In this document: positions 1 to 7,617 of the stretch, piece by piece
Numbering within the stretch: the first letter of the stretch is position 1
How the letters are laid out: each line of letters starts with the position of its first letter
Assembly (NCBI GenBank): GCA_902610175.1
Contig: CACLUR010000003.1
Location: 1 to 64,000, forward strand
From: an uncultured Alphaproteobacteria bacterium
Lineage (GTDB): Bacteria > Pseudomonadota > Alphaproteobacteria > HIMB59
DNA: 64,000 bases
Reading direction: 5' to 3'
Notes under the pieces: generated by a model
The model's database searches: none
What the model saw: only the letters and a program-made list of their open reading frames with translations
Told to the model about the DNA's origin: nothing
Position numbers and translations under genes: made by a program

Positions 1-362
1 TTAAAGACACTTACCATGCTAGCTGCCGTACACCCTTTCATATCCTCTGATCCACGACCATAAAGATACCCATCTTTAATCGTTGGTTGAAAAGGTGGTG
101 TGTCCCAATCCTCTAAGTTACCAGGAGGCACAACATCAACATGACATAAAAAATTAAAATGTTTTCCATTTGTATTTATTGGACCATACGTAGCCATGAT
201 ATTAATAACTTCGTAACTCCCATCTCCATCAAAGTTTAGTTGTTTTGTTGTAAAACCATTTTCTTCAAATGTTCCAATTAAGAAATCAAAAATATCTTGT
301 TTTGCTGGTGTAACAGAGTCAAAAGATATTAATTTTTTTGATAGCTCTATTGTGTCTAACAT
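1..362 (-). CDS. dapE: Succinyl-diaminopimelate desuccinylase, partial (C-terminus off the left edge)
   Basis: The first ~120 residues read from an ATG at 362 down to the window edge. DapE is the zinc M20-family peptidase that removes succinate from N-succinyl-LL-diaminopimelate in lysine and peptidoglycan precursor synthesis. The translation shows the M20 metal-site pieces: CHVDVVPPG (His and Asp ligands) and GRGSEDMKG with the bridging Asp. The start lies one base after the dapD stop, so the two are co-transcribed in pathway order, dapD first. The gene continues beyond the window, so the length and C-terminal ligands cannot be checked. Confidence 0.93.
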   Translation of the reverse strand, partial: MLDTIELSKKLISFDSVTPAKQDIFDFLIGTFEENGFTTKQLNFDGDGSYEVINIMATYGPINTNGKHFNFLCHVDVVPPGNLEDWDTPPFQPTIKDGYLYGRGSEDMKGCTAASMVSVF

Positions 363-363
363 T

Positions 364-1194
364 TTAATCTCTTAATAATTCATTAACGGAGGTTTTTGAA
401 CGAGTTTTTTCATCAACCGTTTTTACAATCACAACACAGTACAATGATGCATCTCCTTTAGAACTTGGAAGATTACCCGGAACGAGTACAGAATATGGAG
501 GAACTTTCCCCATATAAATTTCTTTAGTTTCACGATTATAAATTTTTGTTGAAGCACCAATAAATACTCCCATGGATAATACTGACCCCTCTCCAACTAT
601 TACACCCTCGGCAACTTCTGACCTTGCACCAATAAAACAATTATCCTCTATTATAACTGGATTTGCCTGCAAAGGTTCTAGGACTCCCCCTATACCTGCA
701 CCTCCTGAGATATGACAGTTTTTTCCTACTTGAGCACAAGATCCAACAGTAGCCCAAGTATCAACCATTGTTCCCTCATCTACATATGCACCCAAGTTAA
801 CAAAGCAAGGCATAAGCACTGCACTTTTTGCAATAAATGCTGATCTCCTTACAACACAGTTAGGAACAGCTCTAAAACCAGCTGATTGAAAATTGTCTGA
901 TTTCCAATCTTGGAATTTTGAGGGAACTTTATCCCACCATGAAGTAGACCCGTCTTTTACACTCGGACCGCCAGTTATTATTTCCATATCTTGAATTCTA
1001 AAACTTAAAAGTATTGCTTTTTTAAGCCACTGATTCACACGCCAATTATTTTCTATTTTTTCGCATACTCGAAGCTTTCCTTCATCTAATAAGTTAAGAA
1101 CACTCTCAACATTTTTTTTTGCTTCACTATCCTCAATAAAGTTAATCTGATCTCTTTGATCCCATAATTTCTCGATTATATCTTGATGGCTCAT
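364..1194 (-). CDS. dapD: 2,3,4,5-tetrahydropyridine-2,6-dicarboxylate N-succinyltransferase
   Basis: 276 residues, the usual DapD length. It transfers succinate from succinyl-CoA to tetrahydrodipicolinate, the step before DapC and DapE in the succinylase branch of lysine/DAP synthesis. The C-terminal two thirds show the hexapeptide left-handed beta-helix pattern (e.g. [32 protein letters not shown]), and the N-terminal part is helical. It begins with ATG and ends one base before dapE. The 7-base gap to the HAD gene behind it suggests one transcript of HAD gene, dapD and dapE. Confidence 0.96.
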   Translation of the reverse strand: MSHQDIIEKLWDQRDQINFIEDSEAKKNVESVLNLLDEGKLRVCEKIENNWRVNQWLKKAILLSFRIQDMEIITGGPSVKDGSTSWWDKVPSKFQDWKSDNFQSAGFRAVPNCVVRRSAFIAKSAVLMPCFVNLGAYVDEGTMVDTWATVGSCAQVGKNCHISGGAGIGGVLEPLQANPVIIEDNCFIGARSEVAEGVIVGEGSVLSMGVFIGASTKIYNRETKEIYMGKVPPYSVLVPGNLPSSKGDASLYCVVIVKTVDEKTRSKTSVNELLRD

Positions 1195-1201
1195 AATACT
1201 C

Positions 1202-1885
1202 TTATATCACGTTTTTTAAGAATTTTTCCAAATCATCAGTAACGTGTGATATGTAGCCTTTTTCATCAATAATTTTTTGAATATCTCCTTGCTGATTGAC
1301 ATCTTTGTTTAGGTTATATTCAAGGTTATTCGTTACCCAAACTGTCTGCCAACCCATTTTATGAGGCTCTTTCAAATTAATATGAAGATCCTCAAACATA
1401 GCTGTTGAACTATTATCTAAATTGAATTTATTTTGGAATGAGTCATAAACTTCTTTGTGAGGTTTTGGCATATAGTCACTTTCAGAAATGTCAAAACATC
1501 CATCAAAAATATTAGTCATATGAAGTTTTTCTAAAACTTTTTCCAGATGTTCAAAGTTAGCATTTGTAAAAATATACTTTTTTCCATTTAAGCTTTTTAA
1601 TATTTCCGCAAGAGATATATTTGGTTGAACTACTTCATAATTAATTTGATGAACATAGTCCAAATATTCATTAGGATTTACTTGATGTTCAATCATAAGA
1701 CCTCTTAGTGTTGTTCCGTATTGATGATAATATTTAGATCTTAGAGCTTGTGCATCTCCAGAATTTAAATTTAATTTTTCCTCAATAAACTTACCCATAA
1801 GTATGTGTACTTTATCAAATAAACCACATTCCGCTTTATAAAGCGTATTGTCTAAGTCAAAAACCCAATTTGTTATATTATTCAT
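1202..1885 (-). CDS. HAD-superfamily hydrolase, pyrimidine 5'-nucleotidase-like
   Basis: 227 residues. Motif I is FDLDNTLY near residue 9, with the nucleophile and acid/base Asp pair. A Thr/Asn motif II sits at IFTNAN, a Lys in YMPKPHKEV, and the motif IV acid in FEDLHINL. This matches the SDT1/phosphoglycolate-phosphatase-like HAD group often annotated as pyrimidine 5'-nucleotidase; the substrate is inferred from family only. It lies just upstream of dapD on the same strand and is probably co-transcribed. A gene of this family next to dapD is common in alphaproteobacteria. Confidence 0.85.
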   Translation of the reverse strand: MNNITNWVFDLDNTLYKAECGLFDKVHILMGKFIEEKLNLNSGDAQALRSKYYHQYGTTLRGLMIEHQVNPNEYLDYVHQINYEVVQPNISLAEILKSLNGKKYIFTNANFEHLEKVLEKLHMTNIFDGCFDISESDYMPKPHKEVYDSFQNKFNLDNSSTAMFEDLHINLKEPHKMGWQTVWVTNNLEYNLNKDVNQQGDIQKIIDEKGYISHVTDDLEKFLKNVI

Positions 1886-1928
1886 AAGCGTGTTAAACTA
1901 ATGTTTATTATATAAAAGCCAAGAAGAT

Positions 1929-2504
1929 TTATAAAAATTCAAAAATTTTTTTTTGAATTTCAAATATGTTTTCTTTTGTTTTTGAACTTACAATGTAGTT
2001 TTCAAATTCTGTATTTAAATTGTCTAAAAAAGCCGACTTTTCTTTTATTTTTTTGTCACTTTTCGTATAGCAAATAATAATTTTTTGTTTTATTTGTTTC
2101 ATTGAGTCTATCATCTCTATGTCTATCTTTTTTGGCCCCAATGAATTATCAATTAATACAAATATTGTCTTTAAATTTTCACGAGATGTTAAATATTGAG
2201 AGACAAGATCTGATATTTGAAATGCCTCCTTTTTAGATATTTTTGCAAATCCATACCCAGGAAGATCAACTACCATCATTGAGTCCCCATGATTAAAAAA
2301 ATTAATTTGTCTTGTTTTGCCAGGGGTATTTGAAATATTTGCTAGTTTTTTCATAAAAACAGCGTTGATTAAACTAGATTTTCCAACATTTGACCTACCT
2401 ATGAAAGCTATTTCAGGAAAACTTACATTAGGATATTGACGAGGTTGTGTAGCGCTTAGTAAAAACTTAGTTTGTTTTTTGAAATAATTTGAGACAAGGC
2501 TCAT
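1929..2504 (-). CDS. engB: Ribosome-biogenesis GTP-binding protein EngB/YsxC
   Basis: 191 residues. TRAFAC-class small GTPase needed for large-subunit assembly. G1 is GRSNVGKSSL near residue 36, G2/G3 include NTPGKTRQ and DLPGYG, G4 is TKSD and G5 is the SSKTKENI region. The ATG overlaps the yidC stop by one base (TAATG-type junction), so translation is coupled. The rpmH-rnpA-yidD-yidC-engB order is the standard alphaproteobacterial arrangement, which supports the call. Confidence 0.95.
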   Translation of the reverse strand: MSLVSNYFKKQTKFLLSATQPRQYPNVSFPEIAFIGRSNVGKSSLINAVFMKKLANISNTPGKTRQINFFNHGDSMMVVDLPGYGFAKISKKEAFQISDLVSQYLTSRENLKTIFVLIDNSLGPKKIDIEMIDSMKQIKQKIIICYTKSDKKIKEKSAFLDNLNTEFENYIVSSKTKENIFEIQKKIFEFL

Positions 2505-4192
2505 TAACTCTTCATAATTTTTCTTTGTATAATGTATTGTTGGGCCATTGATAAAACATTATTTGTTGTCCAATAAATAACTAGCCCCGCTGCGAAGCCA
2601 CCTAAAATGAAAGTAAATACTATTGGCAATAAACCAAAAATTTTGGCCTGCATCTTATCTACCGGGGCTGGGTTCAGTTTAAATTGAATATACATTGAAA
2701 TACCCATTAAGATTGGCCAAATACCGACATTTAGAATTTGTAGAATACCTGGAACATTCCATTCCACAAATCCAAAAAGAGTAAGAGCTCCTAAGGGATC
2801 AGGTGCAGATAGATCGTGCACCCATCCTATAAAAGGGGCATGTCTCATCTCAATAGTTACAAATAAAACTTTATACAAGGCAAAAAATACTGGTATCTGT
2901 AAAAGTATTGGCAAACAACCAGCAATAGGATTTGCCTTTTCTCTTTTATATAAAGCCATCATTTCTTTTTGCATTCCAGCTCTATCATCTCCATATTGCT
3001 CCTTAAGTCTTTGCATCTCAGGAGCTAGTTTTTTCATTTTTGCCATTGATTTAAAAGATTGTTGAGCAAGCGGGAAAAAACAAATCCTCATTAAAACTGT
3101 AAATAGAATTATTGACCAACCAAAGTTTCCTACGTACCCGTATATAAATTCTAAAACGTTAAAAATAGGTTTTGTTAAAAAATAAAACCAACCAAAGTCC
3201 ACTGAACGATCAAAACCGTCAAACCCATATTCTTCCATATATTTGTCGATAATATTTACAATTTTTGGCCCTGCAAAAATTTTAAAATTATGGGAGATAC
3301 TCGCATTATTTGAAACAGCTATTCTTTCACCAACAATATCAGTTTGAAAATTATCTATACTATCAACAAAGCTGTAACTGTATGTTTGCTGAACAGGTTC
3401 GTTTTGGTTAGGGATGATAGCAGTCTGCCAATACTTATCTGTCATCCCAATCCACCCTCCAACAGAAGAATGTTTAATTTTTTTATCATCTTTTAAATCG
3501 TCATAATCATATTCCTCTAACACTCCATCAGTGATTGACAGGGGACCCTCATGAAGGATGAAGAAATTTTGCATCTCAGGAATTCCTTGTCTTTTGGATA
3601 AACCATAGGGATAAAGGTCAAATGAAAGACCTGAATTATTAATAACTCTTTGATCAACACTAAATAAATAGTTTTCATCAAGAGTTATGATCTTTTCAAA
3701 AGTAATATTCTGATCACTAGTCCAAGTCAGTTTTACAGGCTCATTAATGCCGATAGTGTTTTTATCAGCAACCCAAATACTAGAGCTATTAGGTAACTCA
3801 ATTGTACTGTCAGAGCTTACCCAACCTGTATCTAAATAATAAGCATTATCAGATCCTAAAGGATTCAAAAATTCAATTAAGTCAGATTTTGGATCTAAAG
3901 TTTCCTTGAATTCTTCTAAGATTAGATCATCAATTACTGCTCCATTTAAATTGATAGAGCCTTTGATTTTAGTGTTATCAAAGTTCACTCTACCTGTCTG
4001 ATTTATTACATCACCTCTATCAGCTAAAACTTTAGATGAAGATTTTTGAATACTGAGATCTACAAGACTCTCATCACTTGATTGTTCTTCAGTGATTGGT
4101 GTTCTCTCCGGTTGAGGCACCAGTAATTGAAAACCAAAAATAATTGCCATTGAAATAATAATAGCTAAGAATAAGTTCTTTTGATTTTCCAT
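2504..4192 (-). CDS. yidC: Membrane protein insertase YidC
   Basis: 562 residues, typical for a proteobacterial YidC (Oxa1 superfamily). It inserts inner-membrane proteins alone or with SecYEG. An N-terminal anchor (LFLAIIISMAIIFGFQLLVP) is followed by a periplasmic beta-supersandwich domain to about residue 340. The conserved five-helix core comes next, with GNFGWSIILFTVLMR holding the groove arginine, the cytoplasmic loop ending at QIPVFFALYKVLF, and a final segment near GGFAAGLVIYWTTNN. It lies in the yidD-yidC-engB order, 2 bases after yidD. Confidence 0.97.
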   Translation of the reverse strand: MENQKNLFLAIIISMAIIFGFQLLVPQPERTPITEEQSSDESLVDLSIQKSSSKVLADRGDVINQTGRVNFDNTKIKGSINLNGAVIDDLILEEFKETLDPKSDLIEFLNPLGSDNAYYLDTGWVSSDSTIELPNSSSIWVADKNTIGINEPVKLTWTSDQNITFEKIITLDENYLFSVDQRVINNSGLSFDLYPYGLSKRQGIPEMQNFFILHEGPLSITDGVLEEYDYDDLKDDKKIKHSSVGGWIGMTDKYWQTAIIPNQNEPVQQTYSYSFVDSIDNFQTDIVGERIAVSNNASISHNFKIFAGPKIVNIIDKYMEEYGFDGFDRSVDFGWFYFLTKPIFNVLEFIYGYVGNFGWSIILFTVLMRICFFPLAQQSFKSMAKMKKLAPEMQRLKEQYGDDRAGMQKEMMALYKREKANPIAGCLPILLQIPVFFALYKVLFVTIEMRHAPFIGWVHDLSAPDPLGALTLFGFVEWNVPGILQILNVGIWPILMGISMYIQFKLNPAPVDKMQAKIFGLLPIVFTFILGGFAAGLVIYWTTNNVLSMAQQYIIQRKIMKS

Positions 4193-4193
4193 A

Positions 4194-4430
4194 TTATTTT
4201 TTTATTGGGTCGTAACCAGATGACCCTAAAGGATTACATTTAAGAATTCTAACCATTCCCATTGTTATTCCTTTCAAAACACCAAATTCTTGAATAGCCT
4301 CAATTGTATATTCAGAGCATGTTGGTAGATGTCTACATGTTTTTGGTAACATAGGTGATATGAATAATTGGTAGAATTTAATCGGTGTAATAAAAGCTAT
4401 CTTCCAAAACTTTTTGATATTATTTTTCAT
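4194..4430 (-). CDS. yidD: Membrane protein insertion efficiency factor YidD
   Basis: 78 residues from the ATG at 4430; the frame opens upstream at a TTG (4448), but the internal ATG is the better start. It is a small amphipathic inner-membrane protein thought to assist YidC. Its family signature is plain: KFYQLFISPMLPKTCRHLPTCSEY followed by AIQEFG and RILKCNPLGSSGYDP, with the three conserved cysteines. It overlaps the 3' end of rnpA by 11 bases and ends 2 bases before yidC, a tight translationally coupled cluster. Confidence 0.94.
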   Translation of the reverse strand: MKNNIKKFWKIAFITPIKFYQLFISPMLPKTCRHLPTCSEYTIEAIQEFGVLKGITMGMVRILKCNPLGSSGYDPIKK

Positions 4431-4749
4431 GAGATAAGAATTTTTCAATATCTTGTTTTAAATCAATAAAAGGCACTTTCAAAACTGTTTTTTTAAGTAT
4501 TAATACAAATTTGACATGATTTAATGTATTTATAATACTGCATGTGCGAATTGCCTCTCTAGCTCTTCTTTTAGCCCTATTTCTTTCCACAGCATTACCA
4601 AGCTTTTTACTAGCTATAATACCAACAAGAAAAGTTTCTAAATCTGCGTCATGAAGAATATAGCCGTTAAAACTTAAACTTTTGAAGTAGTTCCCTTTGT
4701 TTCTGATTTGTGAAAACTGGGAGGATTTTTTTAGTGTAGGAAGTCTCAA
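4420..4749 (-). CDS. rnpA: Ribonuclease P protein component
   Basis: 109 residues. RnpA binds the RNase P RNA and helps cleave tRNA 5' leaders. The RNR signature is visible as GNAVERNRAKRRAREA, and the N-terminus RLPTLKKSSQF is typical. The frame opens at TTG (4749), only 3 bases after the rpmH stop; there is no ATG in a sensible place, so a TTG start coupled to rpmH translation is likely. It lies in the conserved rpmH-rnpA-yidD-yidC order. Confidence 0.94.
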   Translation of the reverse strand: MRLPTLKKSSQFSQIRNKGNYFKSLSFNGYILHDADLETFLVGIIASKKLGNAVERNRAKRRAREAIRTCSIINTLNHVKFVLILKKTVLKVPFIDLKQDIEKFLSHEK

Positions 4750-4752
4750 TAA

Positions 4753-4887
4753 TTAAGCGGATAGTCTAGATCGACCTTTAGCTCTTCTTGCATTAATGAC
4801 TTTACGACCGCCAACAGTTGACATTCTAGAACGAAATCCGTGCCTTCTTTTTCTGACTAATTGACTTGGTTGATATGTTCTTTTCAT
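4753..4887 (-). CDS. rpmH: 50S ribosomal protein L34
   Basis: 44 residues read directly from an ATG at 4887 to TAA at 4753. It opens [20 protein letters not shown] and ends in an Arg/Lys-rich tail, the L34 signature and length. It leads the rpmH-rnpA-yidD-yidC-engB operon. The 73-base divergent gap to panC should hold the promoter for this highly expressed operon. Confidence 0.98.
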   Translation of the reverse strand: MKRTYQPSQLVRKRRHGFRSRMSTVGGRKVINARRAKGRSRLSA

Positions 4888-4960
4888 TGTTAATACACCT
4901 AAAAAATTGGTTCCTACATTTAACAATTATTGATATGAAGTCAATAAATAAAAACAAATT

Positions 4961-5791
4961 ATGCTGATAATTAAAGACATTTCTAATTTAAAGTCATATC
5001 TGACTGCTTATCAAAACAAAAAATACTCAATTGGTTTTGTTCCTACTATGGGCGCTCTTCATAAGGGACATGGAGAACTAATCAAAAGATCAAAAAATGA
5101 TAATAACAAAACTATTGTAAGTATTTTTGTAAATGAAAAACAATTTAACAGTAAAGAGGATTTTAATGCTTATCCTAGGAATAAAGGCCTTGACTACGAT
5201 TTTTGCTCTGACAACGACGTAGATCTACTATTTGAACCATCAGCAGAAGAAATTTACGACAAAGAAGAAACTATTTTAAAAAATACTTACTATAATAATA
5301 TTCTCTGTGATAAATATAGAAAAGGACACTTTGATGGTGTAATCACTGTGCTAAATAAATTTTTTTCAATTGTAAAAAGTAACAAGGTTTATTTTGGTGA
5401 AAAAGATTATCAGCAACTCAAGATAATCGAAAAATTTATTCAAGAAAAATATAAATCTTTGGATCTAGTATGTGTTCCGACAAAGAGAAGCAAAGAGGGT
5501 ATCGCCTATTCATCGAGAAATGAAAAATTAAGTAAAAAACAAATTCAAGATTTTATTGGTCTTCATCAACGAACTGAAAATTTTCTAAAATCTTTAGAAA
5601 AATCATTAGATATTGAAACCGCAAACCAAAAAGCAAAAGATTTCATTGCAAAACAAGATATTGAAAAATTAGACTACTTTGAATTTAGAAATAATGAGGA
5701 CCTAAGTTTCAATGGTAAAGTTTCTGAGTCGAGACTTTTTTATGCAATTTATAAAGGCAAAATTAGACTTATTGATAATTTAAAAATTTAA
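4961..5791 (+). CDS. panC: Pantothenate synthetase (pantoate--beta-alanine ligase)
   Basis: 276 residues. Joins pantoate and beta-alanine with ATP to make pantothenate, the coenzyme A precursor. The nucleotidyltransferase HIGH-type motif is in VPTMGALHKGHGEL near residue 28, the pantoate-binding SIFVNEKQF follows, and the KMSKS-like region is at SSRNEKLS. The usual YFGEKDYQQL stretch is also present. It is monocistronic here, ending 2 bases before the tRNA-Arg gene that converges on it. No panB is in the window. Confidence 0.95.
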   Translation: MLIIKDISNLKSYLTAYQNKKYSIGFVPTMGALHKGHGELIKRSKNDNNKTIVSIFVNEKQFNSKEDFNAYPRNKGLDYDFCSDNDVDLLFEPSAEEIYDKEETILKNTYYNNILCDKYRKGHFDGVITVLNKFFSIVKSNKVYFGEKDYQQLKIIEKFIQEKYKSLDLVCVPTKRSKEGIAYSSRNEKLSKKQIQDFIGLHQRTENFLKSLEKSLDIETANQKAKDFIAKQDIEKLDYFEFRNNEDLSFNGKVSESRLFYAIYKGKIRLIDNLKI

Positions 5792-5793
5792 AA

Positions 5794-5868
5794 TGGCGGT
5801 TCTGCAAGGATTCGAACCCTGAATTCTTGATCCGTAGTCAAGTGTGATATCCGTTTCACCACAGAACC
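5794..5868 (-). tRNA. tRNA-Arg (anticodon ACG)
   Basis: 75 bases, folded by eye. The acceptor arm pairs GGTTCTG with CAGAACC, the discriminator is G, and CCA is encoded. The D stem is GTGA/TCAC, the anticodon stem CTTGA/TCAAG with loop CTACGGA (anticodon ACG), and the T arm has TTCGAAT in the loop. A34 is presumably edited to inosine for CGN codons. The gene is intact. Its 5' half is repeated twice further right, marking it as the target of the island that follows, so its present promoter (right of 5868) may have come with the island. Confidence 0.97.
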
Positions 5869-5871
5869 TTA
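5833..5871. repeat. Attachment-site-like repeat, copy 1 (within tRNA-Arg)
   Basis: This 39-base stretch runs from the anticodon loop to three bases beyond the tRNA 5' end. It matches 8631-8669 with a single difference and 7505-7538 over 34 bases with one difference. It is the functional copy inside the intact tRNA gene. Confidence 0.85.
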
Positions 5872-5951
5872 ATCAAAGTATATCACCATTATTCAATCGT
5901 TGTACTTAATCCTACGAAACCTATACGGGCAAAGGTTTCAGAAAGGTTAAT

Positions 5952-6120
5952 ATGGGAAGTATAACTAAACGAAAGATGAAAGATGTAAAGGGCAATCGGT
6001 ATGTCTTGTTCCAAGCTGAAGTGAACATGAAGGGACAAAGATACTCCCGTGCTTTTCAATATATGCGGGAAGCAAGGGCTTACATTAGCGAACAAAAGGG
6101 ATTAATCAGTAGAGGTTGTT
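5952..6120 (+). pseudogene. Tyrosine recombinase (phage integrase) N-terminal remnant
   Basis: An ATG-initiated frame beginning MGSITKRKMKDVKG carries about 50 residues with the arm-type DNA-binding layout of phage integrases: basic start, RYVLFQAEVNMKGQRYSRAF strands, then an ARAYISEQKG helix. Recognisable similarity stops near residue 55. The frame then runs into unrelated sequence (to 6281), and no catalytic R-H-R-Y domain exists anywhere in the island. It starts 84 bases from the tRNA 5' end, the usual place for an integrase beside its attachment site. The family call is from pattern recognition, without a search. Confidence 0.65.
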
Positions 6121-6125
6121 TGTCA

Positions 6126-6158
6126 GGGGGAGGGAACAACGTTGTGTTTCCTCCACCC
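6126..6158. repeat. GC-rich imperfect inverted repeat
   Basis: A G-rich arm (GGGGGAGGGAACAAC) faces GTTGTGTTTCCTCCACCC with a perfect ACAACGTTGT centre. No U-tract follows on either strand. It could form a strong hairpin downstream of the minus-strand gene at 6192-6596, and it is strikingly GC-rich against its surroundings. Confidence 0.6.
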
Positions 6159-6168
6159 TTAGTGTTGC

Positions 6169-6193
6169 AGAGGTGTGAAATCTTCAAACCTCT
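6169..6193. repeat. Hairpin overlapping the stop codon of the 6192-6596 gene
   Basis: AGAGGTGTGAA, a 3-base loop, then TTCAAACCTCT: ten of eleven positions pair. It sits exactly at the end of the minus-strand hypothetical gene and could slow exonucleases or act as a weak terminator. No T-run follows, so it is not a classical intrinsic terminator. Confidence 0.6.
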
Positions 6194-6596
6194 AGTTAAA
6201 GGGGTAAAGTTCCCAAACTGCTTTGCCATCTGCATCGGCTTCGTAAGTAAATGCGTAAAATTTACCATTCAGTTCAGATAACGCTTCAGATGTGGTTTCG
6301 AATATAGCGCCGCCTCTAAAAGAAGTGCCTCCATCTTTCCTCTGGTTTCCGACACCCGTAGCTTTATATGTGGCGACACCTTCTGCACACATTACAACCC
6401 CAGCATAGGCATTTCCTGCCCATGAACCATCTGGTCTCATTTCAGCTGTAAATGCGCCCATAGACTGAACATCATGACCTAGCATCGTTCCGCTCCCTTC
6501 AGCAGTAATGTCCATAGCAGGTAAACCATATTTACCAGAGTCTATTGGCTTATTAGTTTCCTGTAATGTCATTGTTCCAATTTTATCACCAAGCAT
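6192..6596 (-). CDS. Conserved hypothetical protein, small soluble barrel-like
   Basis: 134 residues from an ATG preceded by a good AAAGGAG ribosome site. No signal peptide or membrane segment. The sequence is glycine-rich and strand-rich (GSGTMLGHDVQSMGAFTAEM, GVATYKATGVG, FRGGAIFETTSEAL) and ends near a FYAFTYEADADGKAVWELY strand. This pattern recalls small eight-stranded-barrel proteins of unknown function seen in many bacteria; the function is not known. It lies in the island with its own promoter region (6597-6783), transcribed towards the integrase remnant. Its codon use is less AT-biased than neighbouring core genes. Confidence 0.75.
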   Translation of the reverse strand: MLGDKIGTMTLQETNKPIDSGKYGLPAMDITAEGSGTMLGHDVQSMGAFTAEMRPDGSWAGNAYAGVVMCAEGVATYKATGVGNQRKDGGTSFRGGAIFETTSEALSELNGKFYAFTYEADADGKAVWELYPFN

Positions 6597-6783
6597 TGTA
6601 AATCTCCTTTTCTAAAATTTATAAAATAAATGATTATAATAATTACTTGTTTAAAATAAATTTAAATTTTTGTTATTATTTTATTACAAAGATTTGTAGA
6701 GTTTTAAAATTGAAAGCACTACGCTAATAAAAAAAAAGAGAAGAAACAAAACCAAAGTACTGGCACCCAAGACTTGATTTTTC

Positions 6784-7266
6784 ATGAAAAAAATACTCCC
6801 CATCCTTTTACTTTTTTGCCATGTATCGGTGGCCAGTGAAATGAAACTAATTGGAGAGGGAACATTGACCGTTTTATTCTTTAAAGTATATGACATTCGC
6901 CTCTTAGCCGACTCCAAGATCTTTTCATGGGAGAATAAATTTCAATTAGAGTTTGAATACAGACGTACCATTACTAAGGAGCGTGTGATTGACTCGTCTT
7001 TAAAGGAACTCAAACGCCAGCAAAACGTCACCGAGCAAAACCTCGAGGAATGGAAAACATACCTTGAAGAGGTCATCCAACCATTACAAGAGGGCAGCAA
7101 AGCAACAATAGAATGGAACCCCCAAGGAACAATTACGTTTCAAAATGAAGGGTTGAAGTCAGTGACGATTAAAGATGAGAGTTTTGCCCGCTCTTATCTA
7201 AAGATATGGCTAGGTGAGGAAACTTCCCAACCCAACCTCCAAAGTCAATTATTGGGCGAGAATTGA
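6784..7266 (+). CDS. Secreted chalcone-isomerase-like protein
   Basis: 160 residues with a cleavable signal peptide (about residues 1-17, ending SVASE). The mature part opens LIGEGTLTVLFFKVYDIRLLAD and continues with FQLEFEYRRTITKERVIDSSLKEL, then a final FARSYLKIWLGEE. This is the layout of the bacterial periplasmic chalcone-isomerase-like family, whose role is unclear and which should not be assumed to act on flavonoids. Base composition is visibly more GC-rich than the flanking genes, consistent with arrival on the island. It is the only gene on its transcript. Confidence 0.75.
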   Translation: MKKILPILLLFCHVSVASEMKLIGEGTLTVLFFKVYDIRLLADSKIFSWENKFQLEFEYRRTITKERVIDSSLKELKRQQNVTEQNLEEWKTYLEEVIQPLQEGSKATIEWNPQGTITFQNEGLKSVTIKDESFARSYLKIWLGEETSQPNLQSQLLGEN

Positions 7267-7334
7267 CAAAGGGTCTAATCAGAGGTTACATATAGCAAAA
7301 TGGAATACTACTTTAAAAAAGCAATAAATTAATA

Positions 7335-7412
7335 ATGGCAATAGAGATTAAAATCAAATCTGAGAATGCAAAAGGGATATATTTCATTACAGGCTCATTA
7401 CGTAGTACATAG
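7335..7412 (+). pseudogene. Possible second integrase N-terminal remnant (25 codons)
   Basis: An ATG frame of 25 codons, MAIEIKIKSENAKGIYFITG and onward, ends at TAG. The K.N.KGI(Y/W)(F/Y)ITG pattern resembles the first residues of another tyrosine-recombinase subgroup, different from the remnant at 5952. It lies about 100 bases left of repeat copy 2. It is too short for a firm call; the 7267-7617 stretch otherwise shows no gene, only this fragment and the repeat. Confidence 0.35.
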
Positions 7413-7504
7413 GTTTACATAGCGTAGAATGTTGATATGATTCTAAGCATTAACAACGATTATGTACGATTGATTGTTGGGCGATTAGGTTCACGTAGTA
7501 TCCT

Positions 7505-7538
7505 TAGCCAAGTGTGATATCCGTTTCACCACAGAACC
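7505..7538. repeat. Attachment-site-like repeat, copy 2
   Basis: 34 bases identical to tRNA-Arg copy 1 except for one position (TAGC versus TAGT). It covers the tRNA anticodon arm to the 5' end but is not followed by the 3' half, so no tRNA is made here. To its right lies a promoter-like flank shared with copy 3 (TATACTCTTTTT at 7552-7563). Confidence 0.85.
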
Positions 7539-7617
7539 ATTATCTTGATTTTATACTCTTTTTTTAGATAATAAACTTTTATACAATGTTCATTACGGAC
7601 TCATTACGGGCAATACT

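Noticed and set aside
5889-6095. Minus-strand frame opposite the integrase remnant
   Set aside because: It has no recognisable domain or ribosome site and mirrors the basic integrase frame.
7505-7538. Possible second tRNA-Arg gene at repeat copy 2 (and likewise copy 3 at 8631-8669)
   Set aside because: Only the 5' half is present; no anticodon-stem partner strand, T arm or acceptor 3' strand follows on the minus strand.
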